A stretch of 64,000 bases of DNA. Origin: Deltaproteobacteria bacterium (GTDB lineage: Bacteria; Desulfobacterota; Syntrophobacteria; Syntrophobacterales; Syntrophobacteraceae). The stretch covers positions 1 through 64,000 of the forward strand of contig JAAYVE010000002.1 in the NCBI GenBank assembly GCA_012517315.1, read 5' to 3'. The notes below the pieces were generated by a model, which saw only the letters and a program-made list of their open reading frames with translations, ran no database searches and had not been told where the DNA came from. Below, piece after piece: positions 53,827 through 63,524 of this stretch (position 1 is the stretch's first letter; each line of letters begins with the position of its first letter). Position numbers and translations under genes: made by a program.

Positions 53827-54951
53827 ATGCTTGGCATACTCTTGTGTGAGGTGGGGCGATTGAATTCCGAGACATGGGGTAGCAGGGTCGTTCCTACGAC
53901 CCGGAAGCCCGCCGTCACACTTATCTCCAGGCACATGGCCAACCATGCCTCCGTCTCCGGTTACGACAGGCTGGGGCATTATCTGGAGGCCCGCATTATC
54001 CACCCCGTTGATCAGTGGACGTTTGCCAGGAGGACCGTTACCAGGCTCTTGCGGCCGTTGGTCCATCGTTCAGGTTGCCTTTGGTATCACAGGGATGCGT
54101 TGTTCAGTGAACTGTGTGCCGGGGTGCATTGGCTGAAAGGAAGCAACCGGCTTTTTCATTTCCTTTACGGGGAGAATGCGTACCGATATCTGGGGCATCT
54201 CAAGAGCGTCGCTAGGAAAAACCTATTAGTATGCACCTTTCACACCCCAGAGGAGAAGTTTCGAGCGGTGGTCAGAGATGTGAGACACCTCCGCCGAATT
54301 GACGCGGCAATCGTGGTTTCCACCTCGCAATTGGATTTTTTCGGGAACCTACTGGGCAGGGATAGAGTGCATTATGTCCCCCACGGAATCGATGTGGACT
54401 ATTTCAGGCCTTTGGAGGTTTCAGAACAAAGAGACGAGGAGGTCTTCCGCTGCCTGTTCGTCGGGACGCATCTGCGCGATTTTGAAAGCCTTGCGGCATG
54501 CTGGCGGATCGTGAACCAGGAGGCGAAGAAAATGCAGCTCTCGGTTGTCACCTTTCCGGAGTATCACGGGTACTTCGAGGGAATCCCCAATGTAGAGCTG
54601 TATGCGGGAATTCCGGACCAGAAACTGCTTGCCCTTTATCGAGGTGCCCATGCATTCGTTTTTCCCCTGCTGGATTCCACGGCGAACAACAGCCTGCTGG
54701 AAGCCATGGCGTGCGGACTTCCCGTCGTCTGCAGCGATGTGCCTGGTGTGAGAGACTATGCCGATGAATCCTGTACCCTTTTCACTGCTAGGGGAGATGC
54801 TGAAGCCATGGCTCATGCAGTTTTGACTCTGAACAAGAACCGGCGCCTCTGCACGACAATGGGACTTGCCGCTCGAGAGCGTGTCATGGCTTTTGGCTGG
54901 CGAAATGTGGCCTCCATGGTAATGGAGCTCTATCAGGGTTTGGCGGGTTGA
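53827..54951 (+). CDS. Family 4 glycosyltransferase
   Basis: A GT-B enzyme of about 374 residues. The start is uncertain: the frame is open from 53788, with candidates ATG 53827 (after GAGGA) and TTG 53860 (after GAGGTGGGG). Family-like sequence begins near TLISRHMANHASVSGYDRLG. Typical blocks are VHYVPHGIDVDYFRPLE in the middle, FRCLFVGTHLRDFESL, and the C-terminal donor-binding NNSLLEAMACGLPVVCSDVP with the conserved Glu. VRDYADESCTLFTARGDAEA follows. It is one of five GT4-type enzymes in a row interrupted only by the membrane protein and a methyltransferase. Specificity is unknown. Confidence 0.85.
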   Translation: MLGILLCEVGRLNSETWGSRVVPTTRKPAVTLISRHMANHASVSGYDRLGHYLEARIIHPVDQWTFARRTVTRLLRPLVHRSGCLWYHRDALFSELCAGVHWLKGSNRLFHFLYGENAYRYLGHLKSVARKNLLVCTFHTPEEKFRAVVRDVRHLRRIDAAIVVSTSQLDFFGNLLGRDRVHYVPHGIDVDYFRPLEVSEQRDEEVFRCLFVGTHLRDFESLAACWRIVNQEAKKMQLSVVTFPEYHGYFEGIPNVELYAGIPDQKLLALYRGAHAFVFPLLDSTANNSLLEAMACGLPVVCSDVPGVRDYADESCTLFTARGDAEAMAHAVLTLNKNRRLCTTMGLAARERVMAFGWRNVASMVMELYQGLAG

Positions 54952-54955
54952 TGCA

Positions 54956-56185
54956 GTGAATGACAGAATGCGTCCCATGAAAATCGTCCTATACACGGTC
55001 AGCTTTCTCCCGACTATCGGCGGGCGTGAGATAGTCATCCACTACCTTGCTCGGACCCTCAAGGAACTGGGGCATGACGTGCGGGTAGTGGGCCCTGCTG
55101 GGTTTTTGAGTCAGCGTAAGTTCCGCATGGGTTATCCGTTGCACCGTTGGCCGACCCTGTGGGGGTTATTGGATGATCGAATGAGGATGGCTCAGTTGCT
55201 GCTTGATGCCGTTATCTGGGGTTGTGATGTCATCCATGCCCATTGCACTTATCCATGCGGCTATGTTGCAGGGCGACTCAAAACGTTCAGGCGTATTCCA
55301 ATGGTCGTCACTCCTCACGGCGAAGACATCAATATGATCCCGGAGATCGGATTTGGGCAAAGGCTCGACCCCTTGAAGCGCCCCAAGATTAAGGAGGCAT
55401 TGCAGAAGGCGGATGTGATCACGGCTATCAGTAGGACGGTGGAGACTTCCTTGATGCAGGCAGGTGCGCCGGTGGAGAGAATCAGGAGGATTCCAAACGG
55501 CATTGACCTGGACCGGTTTCAGAAACCGGTGGCGTGCGATGTGCCTGGATGGCTTCAACTGCCGCAGGATTCACGGTTGATCCTGACGGTGGGGAATTAC
55601 CGACGCTGCAAGGGACAGGAGTCAATCATCGAAGCCATGCCCCTTGTCCTGAAGGAGGACCCCCAGGCCCGACTCGTCGTCGTGGGAAAAGGCACGGAAG
55701 CTTTGAAGCCAATGATCGCCACCTTGGGATTGGAAGACAGAGTCAGGCTGACGGGGAGGATTGGTTTTCCCGCCAAAATCATCAACGGTCATGGTTCAGG
55801 AGAAAACCAGGAGACGACGGACTGGCTGGCTGCTCTGTACCAACGGAGTCAGATCTACATTTCCGGGGGTATGGAAGAAGGTGCGGAAGGTTTGTCCCTG
55901 GCAGTACTAGATGCAATGGCCGCCGGGTGCGCCATCGTGGCTACAGACATTTCAGGCAACAGGGATGTTATCCGGCACCAGAAAACCGGAGTGCTCATTC
56001 GACCGGCGGACTCGACTGCAATGGCAGAAGCCATTGTGCGCCTGTTGCGCAACCCTGACATGCGAAGCAGGCTGGGGGCTGGCTCCCGGCGGGTTGCAGA
56101 AGAATTCGGATGGAGCCGCATCGCAAGCGATTATGTTCGCGTCTACCAGGAGGCCAGGGAGTGTGTGCAACGCGGTCGGATCTGA
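54956..56185 (+). CDS. Family 4 glycosyltransferase
   Basis: A 409-residue GT-B enzyme, starting at GTG 54956 or possibly ATG 54977. The N-terminal domain has LYTVSFLPTIGGREIVIHYL and DVIHAHCTYPCGYVAGRLKT. The linker region has IRRIPNGIDLDRFQKPV. The C-terminal donor site shows LTVGNYRRCKGQESIIEAMP, LVVVGKGTEALKPMI and GAEGLSLAVLDAMAAGCAIV with the catalytic-type acidic residue. The start lies 4 bases after the previous stop, so the two are coupled. Donor sugar is unknown. Confidence 0.87.
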   Translation: MNDRMRPMKIVLYTVSFLPTIGGREIVIHYLARTLKELGHDVRVVGPAGFLSQRKFRMGYPLHRWPTLWGLLDDRMRMAQLLLDAVIWGCDVIHAHCTYPCGYVAGRLKTFRRIPMVVTPHGEDINMIPEIGFGQRLDPLKRPKIKEALQKADVITAISRTVETSLMQAGAPVERIRRIPNGIDLDRFQKPVACDVPGWLQLPQDSRLILTVGNYRRCKGQESIIEAMPLVLKEDPQARLVVVGKGTEALKPMIATLGLEDRVRLTGRIGFPAKIINGHGSGENQETTDWLAALYQRSQIYISGGMEEGAEGLSLAVLDAMAAGCAIVATDISGNRDVIRHQKTGVLIRPADSTAMAEAIVRLLRNPDMRSRLGAGSRRVAEEFGWSRIASDYVRVYQEARECVQRGRI

Positions 56186-56371
56186 AGGAGTTGCCGTGCT
56201 CCAAACTCTGATGTTGTGTTTGGGGAGAGGCCTGATTTCTCTGAGTGAGACTTGCAAAGCCATTTTTAGTCCACGAGTTAAGGCCCTGCTTGATAAGGGC
56301 AAGTTGAGAAAGGGGCCCTGCTGGGCTCATAAGGTCTTGTCTACGTGTTCATTGGCTCATAGGCGTTTTCA

Positions 56372-57625
56372 ATGGGATCCCTCAAGAGAGACAATCTGCG
56401 AATACTACTCCTCGCGTTGGACAAATATCCACCTTTCCGCGTGGATCTCACCGTTCTTTTTGGAAAGGAATTGTTGAGGCGCGGCCATACCATCGACTGG
56501 TTACTGCAGTCAGATGCGGACGCAAAAGCGGCCTATGAAACCCGGTGGTCCGAATGCAGGGTCTGGGTAGGCCCCACCGACAACGGAACATCCAGATGGC
56601 AAAGGGCGCGGAAGAATCTTTTGGATATCGCTCATGATCTCCGCATGTTTCCACTGTTGAGGAAACATCGTTACGATTTTATTGTTGTGAGGGATAAATT
56701 CCTGGCGGCGATGCTGGCCCTGATAGCCGCGAGGCTCCATGGAACCCGCTGCGTTTTTTGGCTTTCCTATCCCTTTCCGGAGAACTACATTTTTCAGGTA
56801 AAGGAGGGCTCTGCAAGATACCCTCTCATTTATTGGCTCAGGGGGAATTTTCTTAAGTTCCTCTGCTATCGTGTCGTCATGCCTTTTGTTGCCCACTCCT
56901 TCGTCCAAACGGAGAGGATGCTGCATAACATAGAAAAGCATGGTATCCCAGCGGATCGAATGACACCCGTCCCAATGGCCGTAGCCGTGGACGAGGTTCC
57001 TTTTTTCGGTCATGGCCTCGTGCAAAAAACAGGTCGAGAGAAGAAAATATCGTATCTTGGGACATTAGTCAGAACCCGTCATCTTGACTTCCTGGTGCGC
57101 GTGCTGGCAAGGGTGCTTGAAGGTGAGCCTGACGCAGTCCTCTACCTAGTTGGGGGGGGCGAAGACGCAAAAGACGAGGAGATCCTCAGGGCCGAGGCTT
57201 CAAGGCTTGGCATCGCGGACAGGGTGATCATCACAGGTTTTCTTCCGCAAAAGGGAGCCTGGCAGCACATCCGGGACGCCCATGTGTGTGTCTCTCCTAT
57301 TTATCCGACCCCCACTCTGGAATGCGGTTCACCCACCAAGCTCCTGGAATATATGGCCATGGGAAAAGCCGTCGTGGCCAATGACCACCCCGAACAGCAG
57401 TCTGTCCTTGCCGACAGCGGGGGTGGAATTTGTGTCCCATATAATGAGGAAGCTTTTGCTCAGGCGATCCTCCGTATCTTCAACCGTCCGTCGGAGGCTT
57501 CGGAGATGGGGCGCAAGGGCAGGGAATATGTCGAAAAAAAAAGGAATTATAGGCAGGCAGCCGACCTCGTGGAAAAAAAACTTCACGATCTTTTAGAGGA
57601 AGTTGCACGAAAGGACCGGCACTGA
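56372..57625 (+). CDS. Family 4 glycosyltransferase
   Basis: A 417-residue GT-B enzyme. The opening is ILLLALDKYPPFRVDLTVLF followed by GKELLRRGHTIDWLLQSD. Middle blocks are YDFIVVRDKFLAAMLALIAA and FWLSYPFPENYIFQ. The C-terminal half includes ISYLGTLVRTRHLDFLVRVL, VLYLVGGGEDAKDEEILR, VIITGFLPQKGAW and LECGSPTKLLEYMAMGKAVV. Its last base overlaps the start of the next gene (TGATG). A 186-base gap precedes it, with no recognised feature. Base composition is slightly more AT-rich than the envelope block, as in many sugar loci. Confidence 0.87.
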   Translation: MGSLKRDNLRILLLALDKYPPFRVDLTVLFGKELLRRGHTIDWLLQSDADAKAAYETRWSECRVWVGPTDNGTSRWQRARKNLLDIAHDLRMFPLLRKHRYDFIVVRDKFLAAMLALIAARLHGTRCVFWLSYPFPENYIFQVKEGSARYPLIYWLRGNFLKFLCYRVVMPFVAHSFVQTERMLHNIEKHGIPADRMTPVPMAVAVDEVPFFGHGLVQKTGREKKISYLGTLVRTRHLDFLVRVLARVLEGEPDAVLYLVGGGEDAKDEEILRAEASRLGIADRVIITGFLPQKGAWQHIRDAHVCVSPIYPTPTLECGSPTKLLEYMAMGKAVVANDHPEQQSVLADSGGGICVPYNEEAFAQAILRIFNRPSEASEMGRKGREYVEKKRNYRQAADLVEKKLHDLLEEVARKDRH

Positions 57626-58758
57626 TGGGGCGAAAGAGGCGGTTGTGCATCCTGATCCCAAACCACTGGTCGGCTGCCATGGGTGGTTCCGAGTATCAGG
57701 TCCAGCGCCTTGTGGGTAAACTGGTAGCGGACGGTGAGTTCGATGTGCTGTTCCTGACCAGGCAATGTGGACAGGGCCATTGTCCCGAAGGCTACAAGCT
57801 GCTCTGCATGAGGGGGTGGGATAAGCTCCTCAAGTACGGTTTCTTTTTTGATGCCTTCAATCTCCTTCGTTGGCTCCGTCGCGTGCGGCCCGATGTAATC
57901 TATCAGAGGGTTGGATGTGCCTACACGGGAGTAGCGGCGCACTATGCGTCAAAGGGCGACTGTCGCATGGTGTGGCATGTGGCAAGCGATGAGGATGTGC
58001 TGCCCATGGAAGGGGTTCGGTCCCCCCGGGACGGCTTTCGTTGGCTTGAGAAGAAGTTTCTGGAGTATGGCGTGCGAAAGGCCCATCGCGTTGTGGCCCA
58101 AACATTCCAGCAAGGTTCCTTCTTGCACAAGCACTACAACCGAAAACCGGCAGCCGTCATTCCGAATTTTCATCCCCTGCCCGGAGAGGAAATGACCAAG
58201 AACGGAATGTTCAAAGTCGTCTGGGTGGCTAACTTCAAACCACTTAAGCAGCCGGAGCAGTTCATCAGCCTTGCAAGAGATTTGAACAAGCTTCATGAAA
58301 AAGTGATTTGCATCATGATCGGCGCTCCTGCCCACTGGGCACCACAATGGCAGCGTTCGCTGGAGGAGCGCATGGCAGGGGTTGAAACCCTCACCTACCT
58401 GGGCGAGCGCCCCCTGGAAGAAGTAAACCGGATCCTCGCGGGGGCCCACCTTTTTGTCAATACGAGCATTCAAGAGGGTTTTCCCAATACCTTTATTCAA
58501 TCGTGGATGCGCAAAGTGCCTGTCGTGAGTTTGCACGTTGACCCTGACGGTGTTCTGGAGCGAAAAGGGATTGGATACTGCTGCAAAACTTATGAAAAGA
58601 TGCTGGAAAGGGTTATTCAGTTGGTCCAGAATCCCGCTTTGCGGAATGCCATGGGGGAAAGGGCCCAAATTCATGCTTTTTCGATGCATTCGGAAAGGAA
58701 CATACAGGAATTAATCCAAGTGTTAAAGGCGGAATCATCGCTGGATCCAGGTTTATGA
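57625..58758 (+). CDS. Family 4 glycosyltransferase
   Basis: A 377-residue GT-B enzyme starting inside the stop of the previous gene. LCILIPNHWSAAMGGSEYQV at the N-terminus holds the Gly-rich donor/acceptor loop. YQRVGCAYTGVAAHYASKGD and VRKAHRVVAQTFQQGSFLHK follow. The C-terminal domain includes VVWVANFKPLKQPEQFISLA, LTYLGERPLEEVNRILAGAH and NTSIQEGFPNTFIQSWMRKV, in which the Glu of QEGFPN is the usual conserved acidic residue. Specificity is unknown. It ends 111 bases before the polymerase-like gene. Confidence 0.87.
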   Translation: MGRKRRLCILIPNHWSAAMGGSEYQVQRLVGKLVADGEFDVLFLTRQCGQGHCPEGYKLLCMRGWDKLLKYGFFFDAFNLLRWLRRVRPDVIYQRVGCAYTGVAAHYASKGDCRMVWHVASDEDVLPMEGVRSPRDGFRWLEKKFLEYGVRKAHRVVAQTFQQGSFLHKHYNRKPAAVIPNFHPLPGEEMTKNGMFKVVWVANFKPLKQPEQFISLARDLNKLHEKVICIMIGAPAHWAPQWQRSLEERMAGVETLTYLGERPLEEVNRILAGAHLFVNTSIQEGFPNTFIQSWMRKVPVVSLHVDPDGVLERKGIGYCCKTYEKMLERVIQLVQNPALRNAMGERAQIHAFSMHSERNIQELIQVLKAESSLDPGL

Positions 58759-58869
58759 CCTCGAGTTGTGATTGCGAGACTTACACCGGGTGTTTAGCCC
58801 GCAGGAAGGCATTTGGAATTCTCCGATGGAACTTTTTAAGCTCGAGATCATTTCCCCAGGAGTGAGAAG

Positions 58870-60222
58870 ATGAATTGGCTGGTCTACCCATTCCTTATAT
58901 CTATACTCCTGATCCATAGGTTCATGCCCATCCCCCGCTCCTTGACCTGGATCCCCGATCTGCTCTCCCTCTTGACGCTTCTAGTGATCATCCTAAGGGT
59001 CGTGCATCATGAGAAAATTGTCATCTCAACCAAGTATGTTTTTTTGCTGACACTCTTCCTGTCATTCGCCTTCATCGGTACGGCTCTCAATGTGGAATCA
59101 GGTCGCCAAATCATCTTTGGGGTCCGGACTCATCTAAAATACCTTCCTTTTTTCCTCTTGCCGGCCATCTATGACTTCACCCCCGGCGAAGTCAAGAAGC
59201 AACTGCTCCTAGTCTTAGGCATCCTGTTGCTCCAGTGCCCCGTAAGCATTTTGCAGAAAGTGTACTTCCTCTCAAGGGGAATCTTCACCGGTGATGTGGT
59301 GAGGGGCACGATAGGAGATTCGGGGTCCCTTTCCATCATCCTCGTTTGTGCAGCCGTCATGGTTTTTGCCCTTTACCTCCGGAAGAGGATCCACCGCAGG
59401 GCATTTTACGTTGTCATGGTGTTGCTTCTTTTTCCCACCACCATCAACGAGACTAAGGTCACCGTTGTGATGCTGCCCTTGGGGCTCATGATTCCGGCAT
59501 TTCTTTGCGAAGGGTATCTGAGTGCAGAACGGAAGAAGAATATTCTGAGGGTGGTGTTCGGCTTGGTTGCATTTTTTATAGTGTTCATCCCCACGTACAA
59601 CCTCATCATCAAGCCATACAAGGACGCTCCCGATTTCGTCGGTTTGTTCGAGAAAAAGGGTTACCTTCAGCGCTACCTCTACAAGGGGGTGAGGGGGAAA
59701 TCCTATGAGGACGTGCGGAGAGGTGACGCCATCATGCTCGCCCTCAAGACATTGTCGGATGATCCTTCCACCATGGCATTTGGGTTCGGGGTTGGAAGGG
59801 TGACACAGTCATTTTGGGGCTCTGATGAAGATTCCTTATTCAAGAAGGCTCAGCAATATGGCGCACAACACATCGCCTTGAGTCAGATCCTATGGGAGAC
59901 TGGCATCCTGGGACTCTTGCTCTACCTTGCTCTTTTCGTGTTCCTGTTGAATGATGCCCGCATGCTGGTGAAATCCGATGACCTCTTCGGGGCGATGGCG
60001 TTGGGTTGGTGTGCTGTGGTGCCGCTCATCGGCGTGTGCTTGATATACACAAACATGTTGCACACCAATGGGATCAATCTGGCTTTCTGGTACTTTTCCG
60101 GACTCATTGCGGCAAAGGCCAAAATGAAGGCCCTCAGGCTGCAGTATTTGGGCATGCGGTTCAACCTGCCCTCGGGTTGGCGCCAGAACCCCGTGAACGT
60201 GTCAGGTAGGCAGAGGGTGTAA
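58870..60222 (+). CDS. O-antigen polymerase/ligase-like membrane protein (Wzy/WaaL type)
   Basis: A 450-residue integral membrane protein with about ten or more hydrophobic helices and one larger polar loop (about residues 245-340), the layout of Wzy polymerases and O-antigen ligases. It starts LVYPFLISILLIHRFMPIPR. The loop has RGKSYEDVRRGDAIMLALKT and FGFGVGRVTQSFWGS, similar to the Wzy_C region. LLYLALFVFLLNDARMLVK and a final basic tail close it. The family diverges too much to separate polymerase from ligase. Since an ABC exporter is also present, a ligase-type or surface-attachment role is a fair alternative. GGAGTGAGAAG precedes the ATG. Confidence 0.8.
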   Translation: MNWLVYPFLISILLIHRFMPIPRSLTWIPDLLSLLTLLVIILRVVHHEKIVISTKYVFLLTLFLSFAFIGTALNVESGRQIIFGVRTHLKYLPFFLLPAIYDFTPGEVKKQLLLVLGILLLQCPVSILQKVYFLSRGIFTGDVVRGTIGDSGSLSIILVCAAVMVFALYLRKRIHRRAFYVVMVLLLFPTTINETKVTVVMLPLGLMIPAFLCEGYLSAERKKNILRVVFGLVAFFIVFIPTYNLIIKPYKDAPDFVGLFEKKGYLQRYLYKGVRGKSYEDVRRGDAIMLALKTLSDDPSTMAFGFGVGRVTQSFWGSDEDSLFKKAQQYGAQHIALSQILWETGILGLLLYLALFVFLLNDARMLVKSDDLFGAMALGWCAVVPLIGVCLIYTNMLHTNGINLAFWYFSGLIAAKAKMKALRLQYLGMRFNLPSGWRQNPVNVSGRQRV

Positions 60223-61073
60223 TGGAATGCAGTGTCTGTGGACAGAGTGCTGCGTTTTCACTTTACATGAAGGCAAAAAAACATCACCCCAGCTACTGGA
60301 GATGCGTGGAATGCGGGTTTGTGTTTGCCCATCCCCAACTCCCCTGTGACTACAGTCACTACCGATTTATAGCCCCAAACCCGTCTGAGCTGACGGCCCG
60401 CTTGGCAAATTACGCCCAGAGATATGGCATCATCGAGGAATTCATCCTGTCCCCGCACCCACGGGTGTTGGATATCGGAACCAACTGCGGGATTTTTCTC
60501 AAGTACCTTCAATCGAAGAACATCGAGGGAGAGGGCATCGAACCCAACCAGGTTGCCTCCCATTACGGGAGGACGAACTTCCAAGTGAAAATCGACTCTG
60601 TGTCTTTGGAAGATTACCAATCTGAAAAGAAATTCGATGTGATCACCATGTTCAATGTACTGGAACACGTTGAGGATCTCTCCAACACCATTCATAAGGT
60701 CAAGTCGCTACTCTACCGTGATGGAGTCGCCGCTTTTGAGGTACCCAATATCTTTCATCTGCTATCGTTACTGTCCTCGGGCTATTGGCATCACTTCGAG
60801 CCAACACACAATTGGTTTTTCGACAGGAATACCATGGTCCGGTTCATGCGGGCGAATGGTTTTCGAGTGAGGAAAGCCTGCTTCATCCCGAAGATCGTGA
60901 CTCTTGCAAAATGCGTCGACGGCGCATTAGCGACTTTGAGGATATATGATCATGTTTCCATGAGGGCATACCTTCGGCTGCGGGAGAAGAGCTTCTACAA
61001 GTGGCTCAACAGTGTCGAGATCAATGTGGGCATGTGCGACTACTTGCTCGTCATTTGCACTCCCGATGACTAG
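60222..61073 (+). CDS. SAM-dependent methyltransferase with zinc-ribbon N-terminus
   Basis: A 283-residue protein starting in a TAATG overlap with the membrane protein gene. Cys pairs at the N-terminus (CSVCGQ and CVECGFVF) suggest a zinc ribbon. The class I methyltransferase motif is VLDIGTNCGIFLKYLQSKN, the post-I acidic residue lies in EGIEPNQVA, and FDVITMFNVLEHVEDL is motif II. FEVPNIFHLLSLLSSGYWHH and FEPTHNWFFDRNTMVRFM follow. It belongs to the Methyltransf_23 type common in glycan loci and is simpler than the three-domain enzymes earlier in the locus. It could place an O-methyl end cap, but no substrate is known. Confidence 0.83.
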   Translation: MECSVCGQSAAFSLYMKAKKHHPSYWRCVECGFVFAHPQLPCDYSHYRFIAPNPSELTARLANYAQRYGIIEEFILSPHPRVLDIGTNCGIFLKYLQSKNIEGEGIEPNQVASHYGRTNFQVKIDSVSLEDYQSEKKFDVITMFNVLEHVEDLSNTIHKVKSLLYRDGVAAFEVPNIFHLLSLLSSGYWHHFEPTHNWFFDRNTMVRFMRANGFRVRKACFIPKIVTLAKCVDGALATLRIYDHVSMRAYLRLREKSFYKWLNSVEINVGMCDYLLVICTPDD

Positions 61074-61230
61074 AGATGTGGAGTCCTTTCTCTTGTCTGC
61101 ACCGTCCCCGCTCCCAGGAAACCTTTGATACACCCTTTTGTAGGATGACTTCCGGCAGCGAGATTCTTCGCACATGGCTCGATGAGAATTGCTGCCTTGC
61201 TACACGCACTGAGGGAGGCTGTTCCCCCCG

Positions 61231-62505
61231 GTGAAGATCCTTATCATCAATTCCTATCATTACCTGAGGGGCGGGGACTGCCGGCATGCCTTCGGCCTGG
61301 CGGATCTTCTCAGGGAACATGGGCACGAGGTCCATCATTTTGCCATGAAAGGCAGGGAGAACCTCCCCTGTGAAGACGAAGGGTATTTCATCGAGGAAAT
61401 CGACTACCGCAAAGCCCTGGAGAGGGGTTGTCTGACCGACATGCTCCAAGTGCTCTGCCGTCCCATCTATTCAGTGGAGGCCAGGAAGAAACTGTCCCGT
61501 TTACTGGACACGGTGAGACCGCATATCGTTCACATCCATTCCATCCGCCATCACATCACTAAGTCGATTCTCCCTGAACTGGCAAGGAGAAGGATCCCTG
61601 TGGTGTGGACACTCCATGATTACAAGGAGTTGTGCCCAAACACCTCCTTTTATAATGGCAGAACAATCTGTGAGAAGTGCAGAAGAAAGAAATATTGGCA
61701 CGTCATATTCAATCGGTGCAAGAAAGGGTCCCTGGGGGCTTCGGTGGTGACCTTCCTCGAGGCCGTTGTCAACGGGAGCATCAACACGGATGCCGTGGCG
61801 TTATATGTCTCTCCCAGCCGGTTCCTTCGTGAGAAGTTTATCGACTATGGTTACGACCCGTCGAGAATCGTGCATATCCCCAACTTCCTGCAACTGGAGG
61901 ATTTCTCGCCGAATTACCATCCGGGGGACTACTTCCTCTACATCGGGAGGCTGGAAAAGGAAAAGGGGCTCATGACGCTGATTGAGGCATTCATGGCGGC
62001 GAGAGCGACGGACTCCTCCCTTTCCTTGAAGATTGCCGGCACAGGAACACTGGAGGGCGAACTTCGAAAGTTGGTTCACACTGCGGCGTGCAGCGGGACC
62101 GAACTCCTGGGCTTCGTCACTGGAGACCGTCTTAAGGACCTTACTCAAAAAAGCAGGGCTATCGTTATTCCATCCCAGTGGTACGAGAATTACCCATTTT
62201 CATGCCTCGAAGCCATGGCCTTCGGTAAACCCGTCATCGCCTCCCGAATCGGTGGAATACCTGAGCAGGTGGAAGACGGTGTCACTGGTTTTCTCTTTGA
62301 GCCGTTCCGTGCGGATCAACTGGCGAATAAGATGCTCCAACTGGCTCGAATGAATGTGGAAGAGATTGCACAAATGGGCCGCCTTGCAAGGCGCAAAGTG
62401 GAAAGCGCCAATTCCAGGGAAAGGTACTTCGCATCAATAAGCCTCCTCTACAACCGCCTGTTGGAGAAGAAGCAAACAAAACATCATGTTCGGTTAATGG
62501 ATTGA
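61231..62505 (+). CDS. Family 4 glycosyltransferase
   Basis: A 424-residue GT-B enzyme with GTG start at 61231. The N-terminal domain includes [20 protein letters not shown] and [21 protein letters not shown] Cys-rich segment ([18 protein letters not shown], then [11 protein letters not shown]) is typical of this subgroup and may bind zinc. The C-terminal domain has [54 protein letters not shown] and [20 protein letters not shown]. It follows a 157-base gap without recognised features and precedes the radical SAM gene by 6 bases. Specificity is unknown. Confidence 0.87.
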   Translation: MKILIINSYHYLRGGDCRHAFGLADLLREHGHEVHHFAMKGRENLPCEDEGYFIEEIDYRKALERGCLTDMLQVLCRPIYSVEARKKLSRLLDTVRPHIVHIHSIRHHITKSILPELARRRIPVVWTLHDYKELCPNTSFYNGRTICEKCRRKKYWHVIFNRCKKGSLGASVVTFLEAVVNGSINTDAVALYVSPSRFLREKFIDYGYDPSRIVHIPNFLQLEDFSPNYHPGDYFLYIGRLEKEKGLMTLIEAFMAARATDSSLSLKIAGTGTLEGELRKLVHTAACSGTELLGFVTGDRLKDLTQKSRAIVIPSQWYENYPFSCLEAMAFGKPVIASRIGGIPEQVEDGVTGFLFEPFRADQLANKMLQLARMNVEEIAQMGRLARRKVESANSRERYFASISLLYNRLLEKKQTKHHVRLMD

Positions 62506-62511
62506 CCTACA

Positions 62512-63504
62512 ATGGAATGCGCGATCATCACCACCTACCGGTGCAACGCACGTTGCGGCATGTGTCACACATGGAAGCACCCCAGCAAGTCATCGGAAGA
62601 ATTCAAGCCGGAGATCCTCAGGAAAATCCCCGGGGGAATGAAGCGTCTCAACATCACGGGCGGTGAACCGATGCTTCGAGAGGACATCCGGGACATTGTC
62701 CGGATCCTTGATCAGAAGACACGGCGCTTGGAGATCAGCACCAACGGGTATTTCTACGATCGAATCGAGGCGTTGGCCCGGGAGTTTCCAAATATCACCT
62801 TCCGGGCGAGCGTCGAGGGTCTTCCCGCCCTGAACGACGAACTCCGGGGAATGAAAAGAGGCTTCGACCGAGCGTTGCGAACGATCCTGCGCCTCAAGAG
62901 TCTGGGAGTGAAGGATATCGGGTTTGCCATGACCATCTCCGGTGAAAACTGCCGAGACCTGCTGGATCTATACACACTCGCGGCTTCCATGGGTGTCGAA
63001 CTCGCCAATGCGGTGGTGCACAACTCCTTCTATTTTCACAAAGAAGACAATTCCATAGGGAATGTGGCAGAAGTCGAACGGGTCATGACCGCTTTCATCG
63101 GGATGCTCCTGCGTTCCCCGAGAACATACCTGAAAAAGCGGGTGAAGGACTGGTTTCGGGCCTACCTCAATGCAGGGCTCCTGCGCCATGTTCAGGGAAA
63201 GGAGCGGCCCATCGACTGCGGCGCAGGGACAGATACGTTCTTCCTGGACCCCTGGGGGAGGATTCTGGCTTGCAACGGGTCTGAAACGCCACTCGTCATG
63301 GGAGACCTCACGACTCATTCCTTCGAGGAAATCTGGAACGGCGAGCAAGCGGAGCAGGTGAGACGACAGGTGAGGGAATGCACCCGCCATTGCTGGATGA
63401 CGGGTACCGCGGTCCCTGCCATGCGCCGCAATCCAGTGGCCCCCATCGTTTGGGTGGTTCGAAACAAATTGAGAGTGATGCTCGGTCAGCCGATCTGCAT
63501 CTAG
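62512..63504 (+). CDS. Radical SAM/SPASM-type protein
   Basis: A 330-residue protein with the radical SAM cluster motif CxxxCxxC in ITTYRCNARCGMCHTW at the very N-terminus. NITGGEPMLREDIRD is the GGE SAM-binding motif, and LEISTNGYF and FRASVEGLPALNDELRGMKR belong to the barrel. The C-terminal SPASM-like part has Cys in IDCGAGTDTFFLDPWGRILA, CNGSE and CTRHC, suited to an auxiliary iron-sulfur cluster. It begins 6 bases after a glycosyltransferase and ends 20 bases before the next, so it is part of the operon. Such enzymes modify peptides or sugars by radical chemistry. No precursor peptide is visible nearby, so a sugar or glycoprotein target is a fair guess only. Confidence 0.85.
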   Translation: MECAIITTYRCNARCGMCHTWKHPSKSSEEFKPEILRKIPGGMKRLNITGGEPMLREDIRDIVRILDQKTRRLEISTNGYFYDRIEALAREFPNITFRASVEGLPALNDELRGMKRGFDRALRTILRLKSLGVKDIGFAMTISGENCRDLLDLYTLAASMGVELANAVVHNSFYFHKEDNSIGNVAEVERVMTAFIGMLLRSPRTYLKKRVKDWFRAYLNAGLLRHVQGKERPIDCGAGTDTFFLDPWGRILACNGSETPLVMGDLTTHSFEEIWNGEQAEQVRRQVRECTRHCWMTGTAVPAMRRNPVAPIVWVVRNKLRVMLGQPICI

Positions 63505-63524
63505 AGCACTTTAGGAATGGTTGC

